Source: Mollicutes bacterium
GTDB lineage: Bacteria; Bacillota_I; Bacilli_A; Izemoplasmatales; Izemoplasmataceae
Assembly: GCA_003559585.1 (NCBI GenBank)
Contig: PWKX01000092.1
Location: forward strand, 1-15,546
Reading direction: 5' to 3'
Length of the DNA stretch: 15,546 bases
Position numbers and translations under genes: made by a program. Of the stretch, positions 6,631-13,576 are shown one piece after another. The first letter of the stretch is position 1. Each line of letters opens with the position of its first letter. Under the pieces are notes generated by a model that saw only the letters and a list, made by a program, of their open reading frames with translations, had not been told where the DNA came from and ran no database searches.

Positions 6631-7434
6631 TCAATCCTCAAACGTATATGTTTTTCCGTCTTTAACCCAACCAAACACGTGATCCAAATTTACATTACGC
6701 CCAGCATTGAAAATCGCTTTGTCAATGTCTGGGTTTTTTTCTTTTAAAGTGGCAATTAATGTTTTAATTTCTTGACGTTTAGAAGCGGTTTGTCCTGCAC
6801 TTACAGCACATGCGCAATCAAGTGCATGTAAGTTTTGTCGTTTCATAAAGCGCTCAATATCCTGCTCTTTAATGAGCGTCATCGGTCTGATCAAAGACAT
6901 CCCTTTAAAATGATCGGCGTTTAGTTTTGGTTTCATCGTTTTAAACGCGCCTGCATAAAACATATTCAACAAAGTGGTTTCAATAACGTCGTTAAAATGA
7001 TGTCCAAGCGCCAACTTATTACACCCATGTTTTTCAGCTAAACCATATAAAATGCCGCGTCTAATACGCGCACACAAGTAGCAAGGATAATCGGGTGCTT
7101 CTTGTTCGATGACTTCAAACAAGGGTTTATCTATGATTTCAACATCTAAATTAAGTGTTTTGAAATTTTCTTCCATTTGTGCTCTTTTAAAAGGATGATA
7201 GCCAGGGTCCATTGCCAATAACTTAATCTCAAAATTAACCAACGGATGATGGGTTAGTTCCTTAAGCATCAACGCCATAATCAAAGAATCTTTACCGCCA
7301 CTTAACGCCACAGCAATTTTATCGTTTTCTTCAATTAGATGATACGTTTTAATGGCTTTAATGAACGGGGTCCATAATGTTCTTCGGTGGGTTTTAATAA
7401 AATCTTTCTGCGCTTTTTGTTCATTTGTTTTCAT
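6631..7434 (-). CDS. TtcA-like tRNA thiolation enzyme (PP-loop ATPase)
   Basis: The 267-aa protein belongs to the PP-loop ATPases that adenylate a tRNA base before sulfur insertion; the closest type is TtcA (2-thiocytidine at position 32). The PP-loop is SGGKDS (residues 45-50). A CxxC pair (C118, C121, in YPCYLCARIRRG) and later cysteines C207 and C209 match the places where TtcA ligates its iron-sulfur cluster, though the last group is CxC here. LGHHFNDVIETTLLNM (143-158) is a strong TtcA-family block. The start follows GAGGTGA and a promoter at 7457-7485. The gene stands alone, tail to tail with mnmE, another tRNA modifier. TtuA/Ncs6-type thiolases are the main alternative, but the multiple N- and C-terminal zinc-type CxxC motifs usual for that group were not seen. 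Confidence 0.85.
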   Translation of the reverse strand: MKTNEQKAQKDFIKTHRRTLWTPFIKAIKTYHLIEENDKIAVALSGGKDSLIMALMLKELTHHPLVNFEIKLLAMDPGYHPFKRAQMEENFKTLNLDVEIIDKPLFEVIEQEAPDYPCYLCARIRRGILYGLAEKHGCNKLALGHHFNDVIETTLLNMFYAGAFKTMKPKLNADHFKGMSLIRPMTLIKEQDIERFMKRQNLHALDCACAVSAGQTASKRQEIKTLIATLKEKNPDIDKAIFNAGRNVNLDHVFGWVKDGKTYTFED

Positions 7435-7456
7435 ACGGTCACCTCAATCACGTCAT

Positions 7457-7485
7457 ACTATACCCAAGTCACACCAATATAACAA
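7457..7485 (-). promoter_or_regulatory. Promoter of the ttcA-like gene
   Basis: The minus strand has -35 TTGTTA (7480-7485) and -10 TATAGT (7457-7462) with a 17-base spacer. The predicted start near 7450 is just ahead of the GAGGTGA ribosome site. Confidence 0.6.
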
Positions 7486-7515
7486 GGGTAATTAAAATAA
7501 TTTATTATAATTCGT

Positions 7516-7544
7516 TTGTTAAATGTTGAACTTCGTTGTATAAT
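7516..7544 (+). promoter_or_regulatory. Promoter of the NfeD/RDD/SPFH operon
   Basis: The plus strand has -35 TTGTTA (7516-7521), a 17-base spacer and a perfect TATAAT -10 (7539-7544). Transcription would start near 7551. This rules out the in-frame TTG at 7536, which overlaps the -10, as the start of the first gene. The opposite promoter at 7457-7485 uses the same -35 hexamer. Confidence 0.75.
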
Positions 7545-7561
7545 GAATGTATCATAAATAT

Positions 7562-7577
7562 TGGAGGTGGTTATGTG
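7562..7577 (+). promoter_or_regulatory. Ribosome site and overlapping start codons (ATGTG)
   Basis: A strong GGAGGTGG-type site is followed by TTATGTGG, where ATG (7573-7575) and GTG (7575-7577) share a base. Only the GTG opens the 129-codon frame into nfeD. The ATG frame stops after 24 codons. The site therefore decides a GTG start. Confidence 0.7.
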
Positions 7578-7964
7578 GCATTTGATTGGGTATCGCGAAA
7601 GCCTTCTGAAGGCATCGCAACGTTATACGAGTCAAACATCACATTAAACAAAAGTGCCAGTACACATTTTGAACGTGCCTATAGTGTGTTGCTTGGCCTT
7701 GATAAAACACAAAGAAAAATCGCCATTAAACCCATAAGTAAGCAGGAATTTGAACGTGGCGCGATTCCTAAGGAAAAACGTCATAAGATTACCGTTCGCC
7801 CTTCTTATGCACGTGTTTGTAACAAAAAATTCATTCAAGAAGCCATTGAATTGGCTGATATCAATCTACATGACAACAACGCACTCAAATTCAAAACTGT
7901 ATGGAGTGCCGAAGACAAAGCACTTATTATTGATCTGAATGACGTGAGGGGGGAACTAAAATGA
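7575..7964 (+). CDS. Unknown 129-aa protein, first gene of the NfeD/RDD/SPFH operon
   Basis: I cannot name this protein. From the GTG it opens MAFDWVSRKPSEGIATLYES, followed by ITLNKSAS and a strand-rich segment (AYSVLLGLDKTQRKIAIKPI, residues 35-54). A basic region comes next (KEKRHKITVRPSYARVC), then a helix (NKKFIQEAIELADI) and a final strand pair (KFKTVWSAEDKALIIDLND). It has no signal peptide or membrane helix, so it is a soluble, basic cytoplasmic protein. The pattern of a short strand with LNKSA followed by VLLGLD and IAIKP gives an impression of a compact beta-rich domain, but this is inference. It ends in TGA within ATGA shared with nfeD. That coupling suggests work with the NfeD/SPFH membrane complex. 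A GTG start is chosen because the upstream TTG lies in the promoter. Confidence 0.75.
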   Translation: MAFDWVSRKPSEGIATLYESNITLNKSASTHFERAYSVLLGLDKTQRKIAIKPISKQEFERGAIPKEKRHKITVRPSYARVCNKKFIQEAIELADINLHDNNALKFKTVWSAEDKALIIDLNDVRGELK

Positions 7965-8404
7965 CCTTAGATTGGAATGCGTTTTTCATATTATTATGGT
8001 TCATCATTATTATTGTTGCTGCGTTTATTGAAGCGAGTACAATGGACTTAACCAGTGTTTGGTTTTCCATCGGTGCTGTGATCAGTTTTATTCTAGCCAT
8101 ATCTGGTGCGCATATCGCTGTTCAAATCGTCGTCTTTTTCGTGTCATCAATCATATTACTCTTAAGTGTCAGACCACTCGCTAAACGCTACTTTAGAACA
8201 AATATTATTGGTACTAATGCCGACCGATTAATCGGTAAAATAGCCGTATGCACTCAAGCGATTGAAGTTGAAGGGCGCGGAGAAGTGAAAGTAGAAGGCA
8301 AGTATTGGACAGCAATTCTATCTGGTAGTGAACCCGCTGAAGTCGATGACAGAGTTGAAATTCTTGCCATTGAAGGGAATAAGTTGATCGTGGTGAAAGT
8401 ATGA
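7961..8404 (+). CDS. NfeD family membrane protein, short form
   Basis: NfeD proteins pair with SPFH/stomatin proteins in bacterial membranes; short forms have a few helices and a C-terminal OB-fold and lack the ClpP-like protease domain. This 147-aa product fits: helices at about residues 7-25, 33-49 and 52-70, then an OB-fold (about 88-147) with GRGEVKVEGKYWTA and the closing VEILAIEGNKLIVVKV. The ATG overlaps the preceding TGA by four bases, and its own TGA overlaps the next ATG the same way, so three genes are translationally coupled. A GAGGGGGGAA ribosome site precedes it. The SPFH gene further down the same operon is the expected partner. Confidence 0.92.
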   Translation: MTLDWNAFFILLWFIIIIVAAFIEASTMDLTSVWFSIGAVISFILAISGAHIAVQIVVFFVSSIILLLSVRPLAKRYFRTNIIGTNADRLIGKIAVCTQAIEVEGRGEVKVEGKYWTAILSGSEPAEVDDRVEILAIEGNKLIVVKV

Positions 8405-8892
8405 CAGCAGGACCATTTAAACGTTTCGCAAGTTTCACAATCGATTTCATTTTAATCATTTCCTTTGTGTTTACGATGTGGCGTATATTTGGCGCTGGGA
8501 CATTCGAACGATTACTGGATTATGATCAAGATGAAGGGCTTTACTACTACACAGTTTTTGCATTTCATTACATTGGATTCACAGTGGTTAACTACATTTA
8601 TCAAGGCATCACGGGTGGACAAACCCTTGGACGTCGGTTTTTATATCTTCGTTTAAGTGGTCGTATCAATTGGTGGTCTTTGTTTATGCGCGAAGTGATT
8701 TGGAAATCCTATTTATGGATTTTTGCCATCACATTTATCGACATTGATTGGTTCGGATTTGCGCTTATCTTATATATGGCGGTTTGGATGGTTGATTTTG
8801 TACTCATCGCATTCTCAAGAGATAGACGCACCATACGCGATAAAGTCACCCACACAAAAGTCATTCTTGATGAAGTTGTTTACCCATTTTAA
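8401..8892 (+). CDS. RDD family integral membrane protein
   Basis: The 163-aa product has the RDD domain layout. An N-terminal KRFASFTIDFI holds the Arg and first Asp (R8, D15) at the start of helix 1 (about 13-30). Another helix around 50-68 leads to a conserved loop GQTLGRRFLYLRLSG (74-87). Helices around 97-113 and 118-138 follow, and the end RRTIRDKVTHTKVI carries the second Asp (D147). RDD proteins are small membrane proteins whose roles are mostly unknown, with some linked to ion transport. It overlaps nfeD by ATGA, and the SPFH gene follows after 37 bases. The family call is safe; the function here is inferred only from its company. Confidence 0.9.
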   Translation: MTAGPFKRFASFTIDFILIISFVFTMWRIFGAGTFERLLDYDQDEGLYYYTVFAFHYIGFTVVNYIYQGITGGQTLGRRFLYLRLSGRINWWSLFMREVIWKSYLWIFAITFIDIDWFGFALILYMAVWMVDFVLIAFSRDRRTIRDKVTHTKVILDEVVYPF

Positions 8893-8929
8893 AAAATAAA
8901 AATATATACCCTTTAAAGGAGGCCGTAAC

Positions 8930-9898
8930 ATGTTTACACCTGTATTGTTAGTATCTGTACCACTTATATTAGGTATCATTGTGATTGTGGCATTACTTGT
9001 CTATCTAGCCACACGCTTTACCATCGTCACCCAAGCCAACCGTTTTATTGTTGAGAGACTTGGTGGTTATTACGCGACATGGGATGTAGGAATTCACTTC
9101 CTAGTACCTTTCATCGACCGCGTTAAACTTAAAGTATCTATTAAAGAACAAGTGGTTGACTTTGACCCGCAACCCGTGATTACCAAAGACAACGTCACCA
9201 TGCAAATTGATACCGTTGTTTTCTTCCAAATTACCGATCCTAAACTTTATACTTACGGGGTCAACTATCCCATTAAAGCGATTGAAAACATCACATCAAC
9301 CACCCTGCGTAACATCATTGGTGATTTAGAACTTGATGATTCTTTAACCTCTCGTGATTATATCAATGAAAAAATGCGTACCGTGCTTGATGATGCAACT
9401 GACCCGTGGGGTATCAAAATTAATCGTGTGGAAGTTAAAAATATCATTCCACCAAAAGATATCCGTGAAGCGATGGAAAAACAAATGCGTGCTGAACGTG
9501 AAAAACGTCAATCTATCTTGATTGCTGAGGGTAACAAACGTTCAAGCATCTTAACAGCTGAAGGTGAAAAAGAAGCCCGTATCTTACGTGCCGACGGTGA
9601 AAAACAAACCCGTATTCTTGAAGCTGAAGGTCAAGCAGAAGCCATCCTTAAAGTTCAAAAAGCAACCTCTAAAGGTATTGAGCTTATTAAAGCCGCTGGT
9701 GCTGATGAAGCATTCTTACGTCTTGAAGCTTACAAAGCCATGGAGAAAGTTGCCGATGGTCAATCAACCAAACTTATCATTCCTTCTGATATGCAAGGTA
9801 TGGTCGGTCTTGCCTCTACATTGGCTGAAGCATTCAAGTCTGAAGCGTCTGTTCCAGAAGATGCCAAGAAACAACTTGAACAAAAAGCCAAAAAGTAA
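8930..9898 (+). CDS. SPFH/band 7 (stomatin-like) membrane scaffold protein
   Basis: The 322-aa protein is a stomatin/QmcA-type member of the SPFH superfamily, which forms oligomeric membrane scaffolds and often binds a neighbouring NfeD. It has one N-terminal membrane helix (about residues 5-27). The SPFH domain (about 30-185) includes NRFIVERLGGYYATWDVGIH, the FDPQPVITKDNVTMQID block and a conserved VEVKNIIPPKDIREAMEKQM. A helical stretch of four tandem 11-residue repeats (195-238, pattern ILxAEG) follows, then a C-terminal tail rich in Ala, Glu and Lys. The ATG follows AAAGGAGG, part of a short CCTTTAAAGG palindrome. It is the last gene of the operon and is closed by the terminator just after its stop. 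Confidence 0.95.
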   Translation: MFTPVLLVSVPLILGIIVIVALLVYLATRFTIVTQANRFIVERLGGYYATWDVGIHFLVPFIDRVKLKVSIKEQVVDFDPQPVITKDNVTMQIDTVVFFQITDPKLYTYGVNYPIKAIENITSTTLRNIIGDLELDDSLTSRDYINEKMRTVLDDATDPWGIKINRVEVKNIIPPKDIREAMEKQMRAEREKRQSILIAEGNKRSSILTAEGEKEARILRADGEKQTRILEAEGQAEAILKVQKATSKGIELIKAAGADEAFLRLEAYKAMEKVADGQSTKLIIPSDMQGMVGLASTLAEAFKSEASVPEDAKKQLEQKAKK

Positions 9899-9938
9899 AG
9901 AAAAAGAAGCAGGCCAAATGGTCTGCTTCTTTTTTTTT
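9898..9938. terminator. Bidirectional Rho-independent terminator between the SPFH gene and asnS
   Basis: The arms GAAGCAGGCC (9906-9915) and GGTCTGCTTC (9920-9929) form a 10-bp stem with one G-U pair and an AAAT loop. Nine T follow on the plus strand (9930-9938). The A-rich stretch before the stem gives a T-rich run on the minus strand, so it can end both the SPFH operon and asnS transcripts. The asnS stop codon lies at its right edge. Confidence 0.92.
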
Positions 9939-11319
9939 AAAAGTCACAATGTTTTGGGGTTCTTGGAAACGGAATCACATCACGAATGTTTTCAACACCC
10001 GTTAAATACATCAACATTCTCGCAAAACCCAATCCATAACCAGCATGTGGTGTTGAACCGTATTTTCTTAAGTCTTTATACCACCATAAATCTGTATCAT
10101 CAACGTTCATCTCCTGCATGCGCTTTTCTAAAACATCTAACCGTTCTTCACGCTGTGAGCCACCGATTAATTCCCCTGCACCAGGGACAAGTAAATCCAT
10201 GGCCGCAACGGTTTGTTTATCATCGTTTAACCGCATGTAGAAGGCTTTGATATCTTTTGGCCAATCTCGCACAAAAACAGGACCATTAAAGTGCTTGATT
10301 AAATATTTTTCATGTTCTTTAGCTAAATCTTTAGTATGTGATGGTTCATTTTCAAAGGTTTGATTACTGTTTAGTAAGATCTCAATGGCTTCTTTATGCG
10401 TGATGCGATCAAACGATTTATCTAATACCTTTTCCAACCGTTTAATCAAACCCTTTTCTACAAATTTATCTAAAAACGTCATCTCTTCTGGAGCGCGTTT
10501 TAAGATTTCACGAATGATATACTTTACCATTGATTCAGCCATATCCATATCATCGTTAAGATCGGCGAAAGCCATTTCTGGTTCAACCATCCACAATTCA
10601 CTTACGTGCGTTAAAGTGTTGGATTGTTCGGCTCTAAAGGTTGGGCCGAATGTATAAACATCTTTAAACGATTGTGCAAAAATTTCAGCTTGAAGTTGCC
10701 CTGATACAGTTAAGCCTGCTTTTTTACCAAAGAAATCCTTCGTGTAGTTCACTTGTTTGTTTTCTTTAGGAACATCATTTAAATCAAGGGTTGTCACTTG
10801 AAACATTTGCCCAGCACCCTCAGCGTCTGAGGTGGTAATTAGTGGTGTGGTGACATGAACAAAATCTCTACTTTGGAAAAATTCATGAATGATCGCTGTC
10901 AACAAGCTTCTAAGTCTAAAAACAGCCGTAAATAGGTTTGTTCTTGGTCTTAAGTGCGCGTTCGTTCTTAAAAACTCTCTTGAATGACGCTTAGGTTGAA
11001 TCGGATAATCTTCATGCGAATCACCAACAAGTTCAACCACGCTGGCTTTTATTTCAAATGGTTGTGGTCGCTTCGGTGTTAACACGATTGAACCGACGAC
11101 CTTAATCGCCGCACCCACTCTTAATTTTTGAATGTCTTTAAAATTTTCTAAAATATCATCATAAACTACTTGAATTGTCTCAAAAAAAGTGCCATCATTT
11201 AGGTTGATAAAACCAAAAGCTTTTTGTGCACGGTTATTACGCACCCACCCCATAAGTGTGATGGATTTATCTTGATAATCTTGATATTGATGATATAAAT
11301 GTCGTACTGATGTTTTCAT
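9937..11319 (-). CDS. asnS: Asparaginyl-tRNA synthetase
   Basis: AsnRS charges tRNA-Asn with asparagine. With the ATG at 11317-11319 the product is 460 aa. An N-terminal OB anticodon-binding domain (about residues 10-110) carries SITLMGWVRNNRAQKAFGFI. The class II catalytic core has motif 2 FGPTFRAEQSNTLTHVSELW, which is typical of AsnRS, then MVEPEMAFADL, and motif 3 followed by NIRDVIPFPRTP. An upstream in-frame ATG at 11337 is rejected because the AAAGGAGG ribosome site lies between the two ATGs. Motif 3 reads GLGFAR where I expect GLGFER; the codon is GCG, one change from GAG, and the key Arg is kept. The gene is controlled by a T-box leader with an AAC specifier, which independently supports the Asn assignment. 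Confidence 0.97.
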   Translation of the reverse strand: MKTSVRHLYHQYQDYQDKSITLMGWVRNNRAQKAFGFINLNDGTFFETIQVVYDDILENFKDIQKLRVGAAIKVVGSIVLTPKRPQPFEIKASVVELVGDSHEDYPIQPKRHSREFLRTNAHLRPRTNLFTAVFRLRSLLTAIIHEFFQSRDFVHVTTPLITTSDAEGAGQMFQVTTLDLNDVPKENKQVNYTKDFFGKKAGLTVSGQLQAEIFAQSFKDVYTFGPTFRAEQSNTLTHVSELWMVEPEMAFADLNDDMDMAESMVKYIIREILKRAPEEMTFLDKFVEKGLIKRLEKVLDKSFDRITHKEAIEILLNSNQTFENEPSHTKDLAKEHEKYLIKHFNGPVFVRDWPKDIKAFYMRLNDDKQTVAAMDLLVPGAGELIGGSQREERLDVLEKRMQEMNVDDTDLWWYKDLRKYGSTPHAGYGLGFARMLMYLTGVENIRDVIPFPRTPKHCDF

Positions 11320-11340
11320 CAAAACCCTCCTTTTCATATA

Positions 11341-11372
11341 AAAAAAACATCCTTAAAACAATGTTAAGGACG
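11341..11372 (-). terminator. T-box attenuator terminator of asnS
   Basis: On the minus strand, arms CGTCCTTAA and TTAAGGATG (11364-11372 and 11348-11356) form a 9-bp stem with one G-U pair and a 7-base loop, followed by seven T (11341-11347). It lies just after the T-box sequence, so it competes with the antiterminator. It ends 21 bases before the asnS ATG. Confidence 0.9.
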
Positions 11373-11562
11373 AATGATTTCCGCGGTACCACCTTAATTC
11401 AATCAAGCACTCTTTAGCTTTAACGCAGCCAAACGGATGGGTCTACTATATTCTTCCATCTCTCCTGGTGTTTGATACATGGCTTCATCCCCTGACTCGC
11501 ACCAACTCAGGGTCGCTTAGATAAAGGATTCATGCATCTGTCCAATCAACGATTTAACTATC
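11341..11562 (-). promoter_or_regulatory. T-box riboswitch, tRNA-Asn responsive (specifier AAC)
   Basis: The leader shows the T-box sequence AAGGTGGTACCGCG (11382-11395, minus strand) and a following terminator. Stem I can be drawn: TTGG (11542-11545) pairs CCAG (11465-11468), GATGCATG (11531-11538) pairs CATGTATC (11474-11481), and CCCTGA pairs TCAGGG (11507-11512 with 11490-11495) at the distal end. Between the first two stems lies an internal loop AAACA whose AAC (11470-11472), followed by A, reads as the Asn specifier. Uncharged tRNA-Asn would bind here and at the UGGU bulge to allow read-through into asnS. The 5' end is set from the promoter. Confidence 0.93.
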
Positions 11563-11568
11563 AACGTC

Positions 11569-11597
11569 ATTTTATAGTAAACCCATGATTTTGTCAA
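11569..11597 (-). promoter_or_regulatory. Sigma-A promoter of asnS
   Basis: Perfect -35 TTGACA (11592-11597), 17-base spacer and -10 TAAAAT (11569-11574), with TATAAA overlapping. Transcription would start near 11562, giving the T-box leader. The -35 lies within the palindrome at 11585-11601. Confidence 0.85.
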
Positions 11598-11601
11598 TCA
11601 T
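11585..11601. repeat. Inverted repeat ATGATT-n5-AATCAT over the asnS -35
   Basis: Perfect 6-base arms flank a 5-base centre. The element contains the asnS -35 hexamer and ends two bases before the AGGAGG ribosome site of the divergent ABC gene. It may be an operator or a chance repeat. Confidence 0.4.
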
Positions 11602-11616
11602 TTAGGAGGCAACTGT

Positions 11617-13572
11617 ATGCTTAGCTTACACAACGTGACCAAAACGTATCAAAACGGCCATGAAACGCTTCATGCGCTCAATCAAGTTTCTTTATCGTTT
11701 AAACCTGGAGATGTCGCTTTTTTACTTGGGGCTAGTGGGTCAGGTAAAAGCACATTATTAAATATATTATCTGGTTTAGACACACCCACAGAAGGTAAGA
11801 TTAGTATTGATGGCATCGATACCAAAAACTTCAGCAAAAAACAATGGGCGATATACCGCAACCACTACATTGGCTTCATCTTCCAAGAGTATAATCTCAT
11901 TGAGCATTTAACAGCCCTAGAAAATGTGGCTTTACCCTTGATTTTTCAAGGCGTTTCACAAAAAGAAGCACAAGAGCGAGCTCGAATAGAACTTGAAAAA
12001 ATCGGACTTGCCAAACACATCGATAAAAAACCACTTAGTTTATCTGGTGGTCAGCAACAGCGCGTTGCCATCGCCCGTGCTTTTGTGACAAACCCAAAGG
12101 TGATCATGGCTGATGAACCAACTGGCGCGCTTGATATAGAATTAGGAAAAAAAGTGATTGAGTACTTAATTGAAAACGCCAAAGATAAAGTGGTCATCGT
12201 TGTTACACATGATGAGGATTTGTCTAATGCCTATGCCAACCGCGTGGTAAACATTGCGGATGGACATATTGTTGAAGATTCAAATCAAACGCCATTAAAT
12301 GTTATTAAAGAGGGGCGTATGGATTTAGTAGAACCAAAAATGCGACTTAGTTTATTGTTTAAATTCGCTAAAAATAACATCGCTTCTAGAATGTTTAGAA
12401 ACATCCTAACCTCAGCAATTGTTTCGATTGGTTTTATTGCTATTTTGTTACTAACTTTTATGATCGGGGGTATCAGTGGTTCCATCACAGACACACTTGC
12501 CATGATCATTCCGCCCGATGAATACCATATCCACCATCTTGAAGACACCAATATCACCCATGCCCATTATGACCGCATTCGTGATTATGATGGCATTGAA
12601 ACATTACGATACAATATCTCGGCCTCTTTGGATTCAGAAGCCAGACAAAACCGACACACCTTTATTTATGAACCAATGCCCTTAGATCAAATCGCATTTG
12701 AACGAGATGGCGACTTTTACGGCGAGCTTCCTGAAAATGATGATGAAGTTGTCATCTCTTTAAGAACAGCCCTACAAATTAGAGATATGCAGTCAGTCGA
12801 TGAAGATTCTTATGAATACTTGTTCAACCTTGTTGATGGGCTCACCATCGATATCATGCACGATCAAAACCGCATCGAGACTGTGACCATTGTCGGCATG
12901 GCTGCTGATAATATGTTTGCATCTCCGATGGTTTATATGTTGTATGACGCCTTATTAGATGTGGTTGAAACCACCGATCCCAGTGGTGAACACACCGCGT
13001 CACTTGTCGCCACTTTAAACATCCGAAGTGAATCAGAAATCCAAACGCTAACCCAAACATTGTATGATGAAGAAGACTTGATTATGCGCAACGTATTCGG
13101 TGAGATGACCGGTCAAATCGAATCGGTGATGAACAACGCCTTAAGATGGTTTATCGGTGTTGCATTAATCACACTCATCGTATCTGGGATTTTAATCGGT
13201 CTTGTCCTTTATACCTCTGTTTTAGAACGTATAAGAGAAATTGGTATTTTAACCGCACTTGGTGCCCGTTCTAAAAACATCCGAATGATTTTCCTATTAG
13301 AATCTGGTTTGAGTGGACTAATGAGTGCTTTGATTGCCATTGCAGCATCGATTGGCATTGCATCATTTTTAAACCGATTGTTTAATAGCTTTATTCAAAC
13401 ACCGCTAAATCTCATTACCGGTGGAAATATCAACTTTACGTTGTTATCACCTGGCATTATCCCCATATTAATCGTGCTTGTGGCTGGTGTGGTTTACGCC
13501 ATGTTCGCAGGTGCTATCCCCTCACAGTATGCCTCTAAACTAAACGCTGTGCACGCACTAAGAAAGGAGTGA
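11617..13572 (+). CDS. MacB/FtsX-type ABC transporter, fused ATPase-permease (first of pair)
   Basis: The 651-aa protein fuses an ABC ATPase to an FtsX-type permease, the layout of MacB. The ATPase (about 1-225) has Walker A GASGSGKS (residues 38-45), Q-loop at Q90, signature LSGGQQQ (142-148), Walker B ending ADEP (165-168) and H198. One helix (about 263-288) leads to an outer domain of roughly 215 residues. Three C-terminal helices (about 513-537, 565-590, 615-640) carry the FtsX-type block LERIREIGILTALGARSKNI. The outer domain begins with a His-rich run (H304, H306, H307, H315, H317). Such type VII transporters usually work on substrates on the outer face or on lipids and peptides. The ATG follows AGGAGG; the next gene starts four bases after the TGA. 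The substrate is unknown. Confidence 0.9.
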   Translation: MLSLHNVTKTYQNGHETLHALNQVSLSFKPGDVAFLLGASGSGKSTLLNILSGLDTPTEGKISIDGIDTKNFSKKQWAIYRNHYIGFIFQEYNLIEHLTALENVALPLIFQGVSQKEAQERARIELEKIGLAKHIDKKPLSLSGGQQQRVAIARAFVTNPKVIMADEPTGALDIELGKKVIEYLIENAKDKVVIVVTHDEDLSNAYANRVVNIADGHIVEDSNQTPLNVIKEGRMDLVEPKMRLSLLFKFAKNNIASRMFRNILTSAIVSIGFIAILLLTFMIGGISGSITDTLAMIIPPDEYHIHHLEDTNITHAHYDRIRDYDGIETLRYNISASLDSEARQNRHTFIYEPMPLDQIAFERDGDFYGELPENDDEVVISLRTALQIRDMQSVDEDSYEYLFNLVDGLTIDIMHDQNRIETVTIVGMAADNMFASPMVYMLYDALLDVVETTDPSGEHTASLVATLNIRSESEIQTLTQTLYDEEDLIMRNVFGEMTGQIESVMNNALRWFIGVALITLIVSGILIGLVLYTSVLERIREIGILTALGARSKNIRMIFLLESGLSGLMSALIAIAASIGIASFLNRLFNSFIQTPLNLITGGNINFTLLSPGIIPILIVLVAGVVYAMFAGAIPSQYASKLNAVHALRKE

Positions 13573-13576
13573 GACC

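Noticed and set aside
7536..7574. TTG start extending the 129-aa protein to 142 aa
   Set aside because: The TTG lies upstream of the predicted transcript start and overlaps the TATAAT region; the strong ribosome site is further down at 7562.
8910..8919. CCTTTAAAGG palindrome before the SPFH start
   Set aside because: It is most simply explained as an AAAGGAGG ribosome site beside a chance complementary stretch; it is too short to call an operator.
9564..10250. Long open frame overlapping the SPFH gene and antisense to asnS
   Set aside because: It is a shadow frame: very Lys/Leu-rich, crosses the terminator at 9906-9938, and has no ribosome site.
11320..11337. Upstream ATG for asnS (MKRRVLM...)
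   Set aside because: The AAAGGAGG ribosome site lies after this ATG and is correctly spaced for the next one at 11319; the extra six residues are just that site translated.
11573..11578. TATAGT as a plus-strand -10 for the ABC operon
   Set aside because: It overlaps the asnS -10 on the other strand and has no recognisable -35 at 16-18 bases, so it may be only the reverse of that box.
12854..13060. Antisense frames within the ABC genes and other short overlapping frames
   Set aside because: They lie wholly inside well-supported genes, lack ribosome sites, and have the unusual composition of out-of-frame translation.
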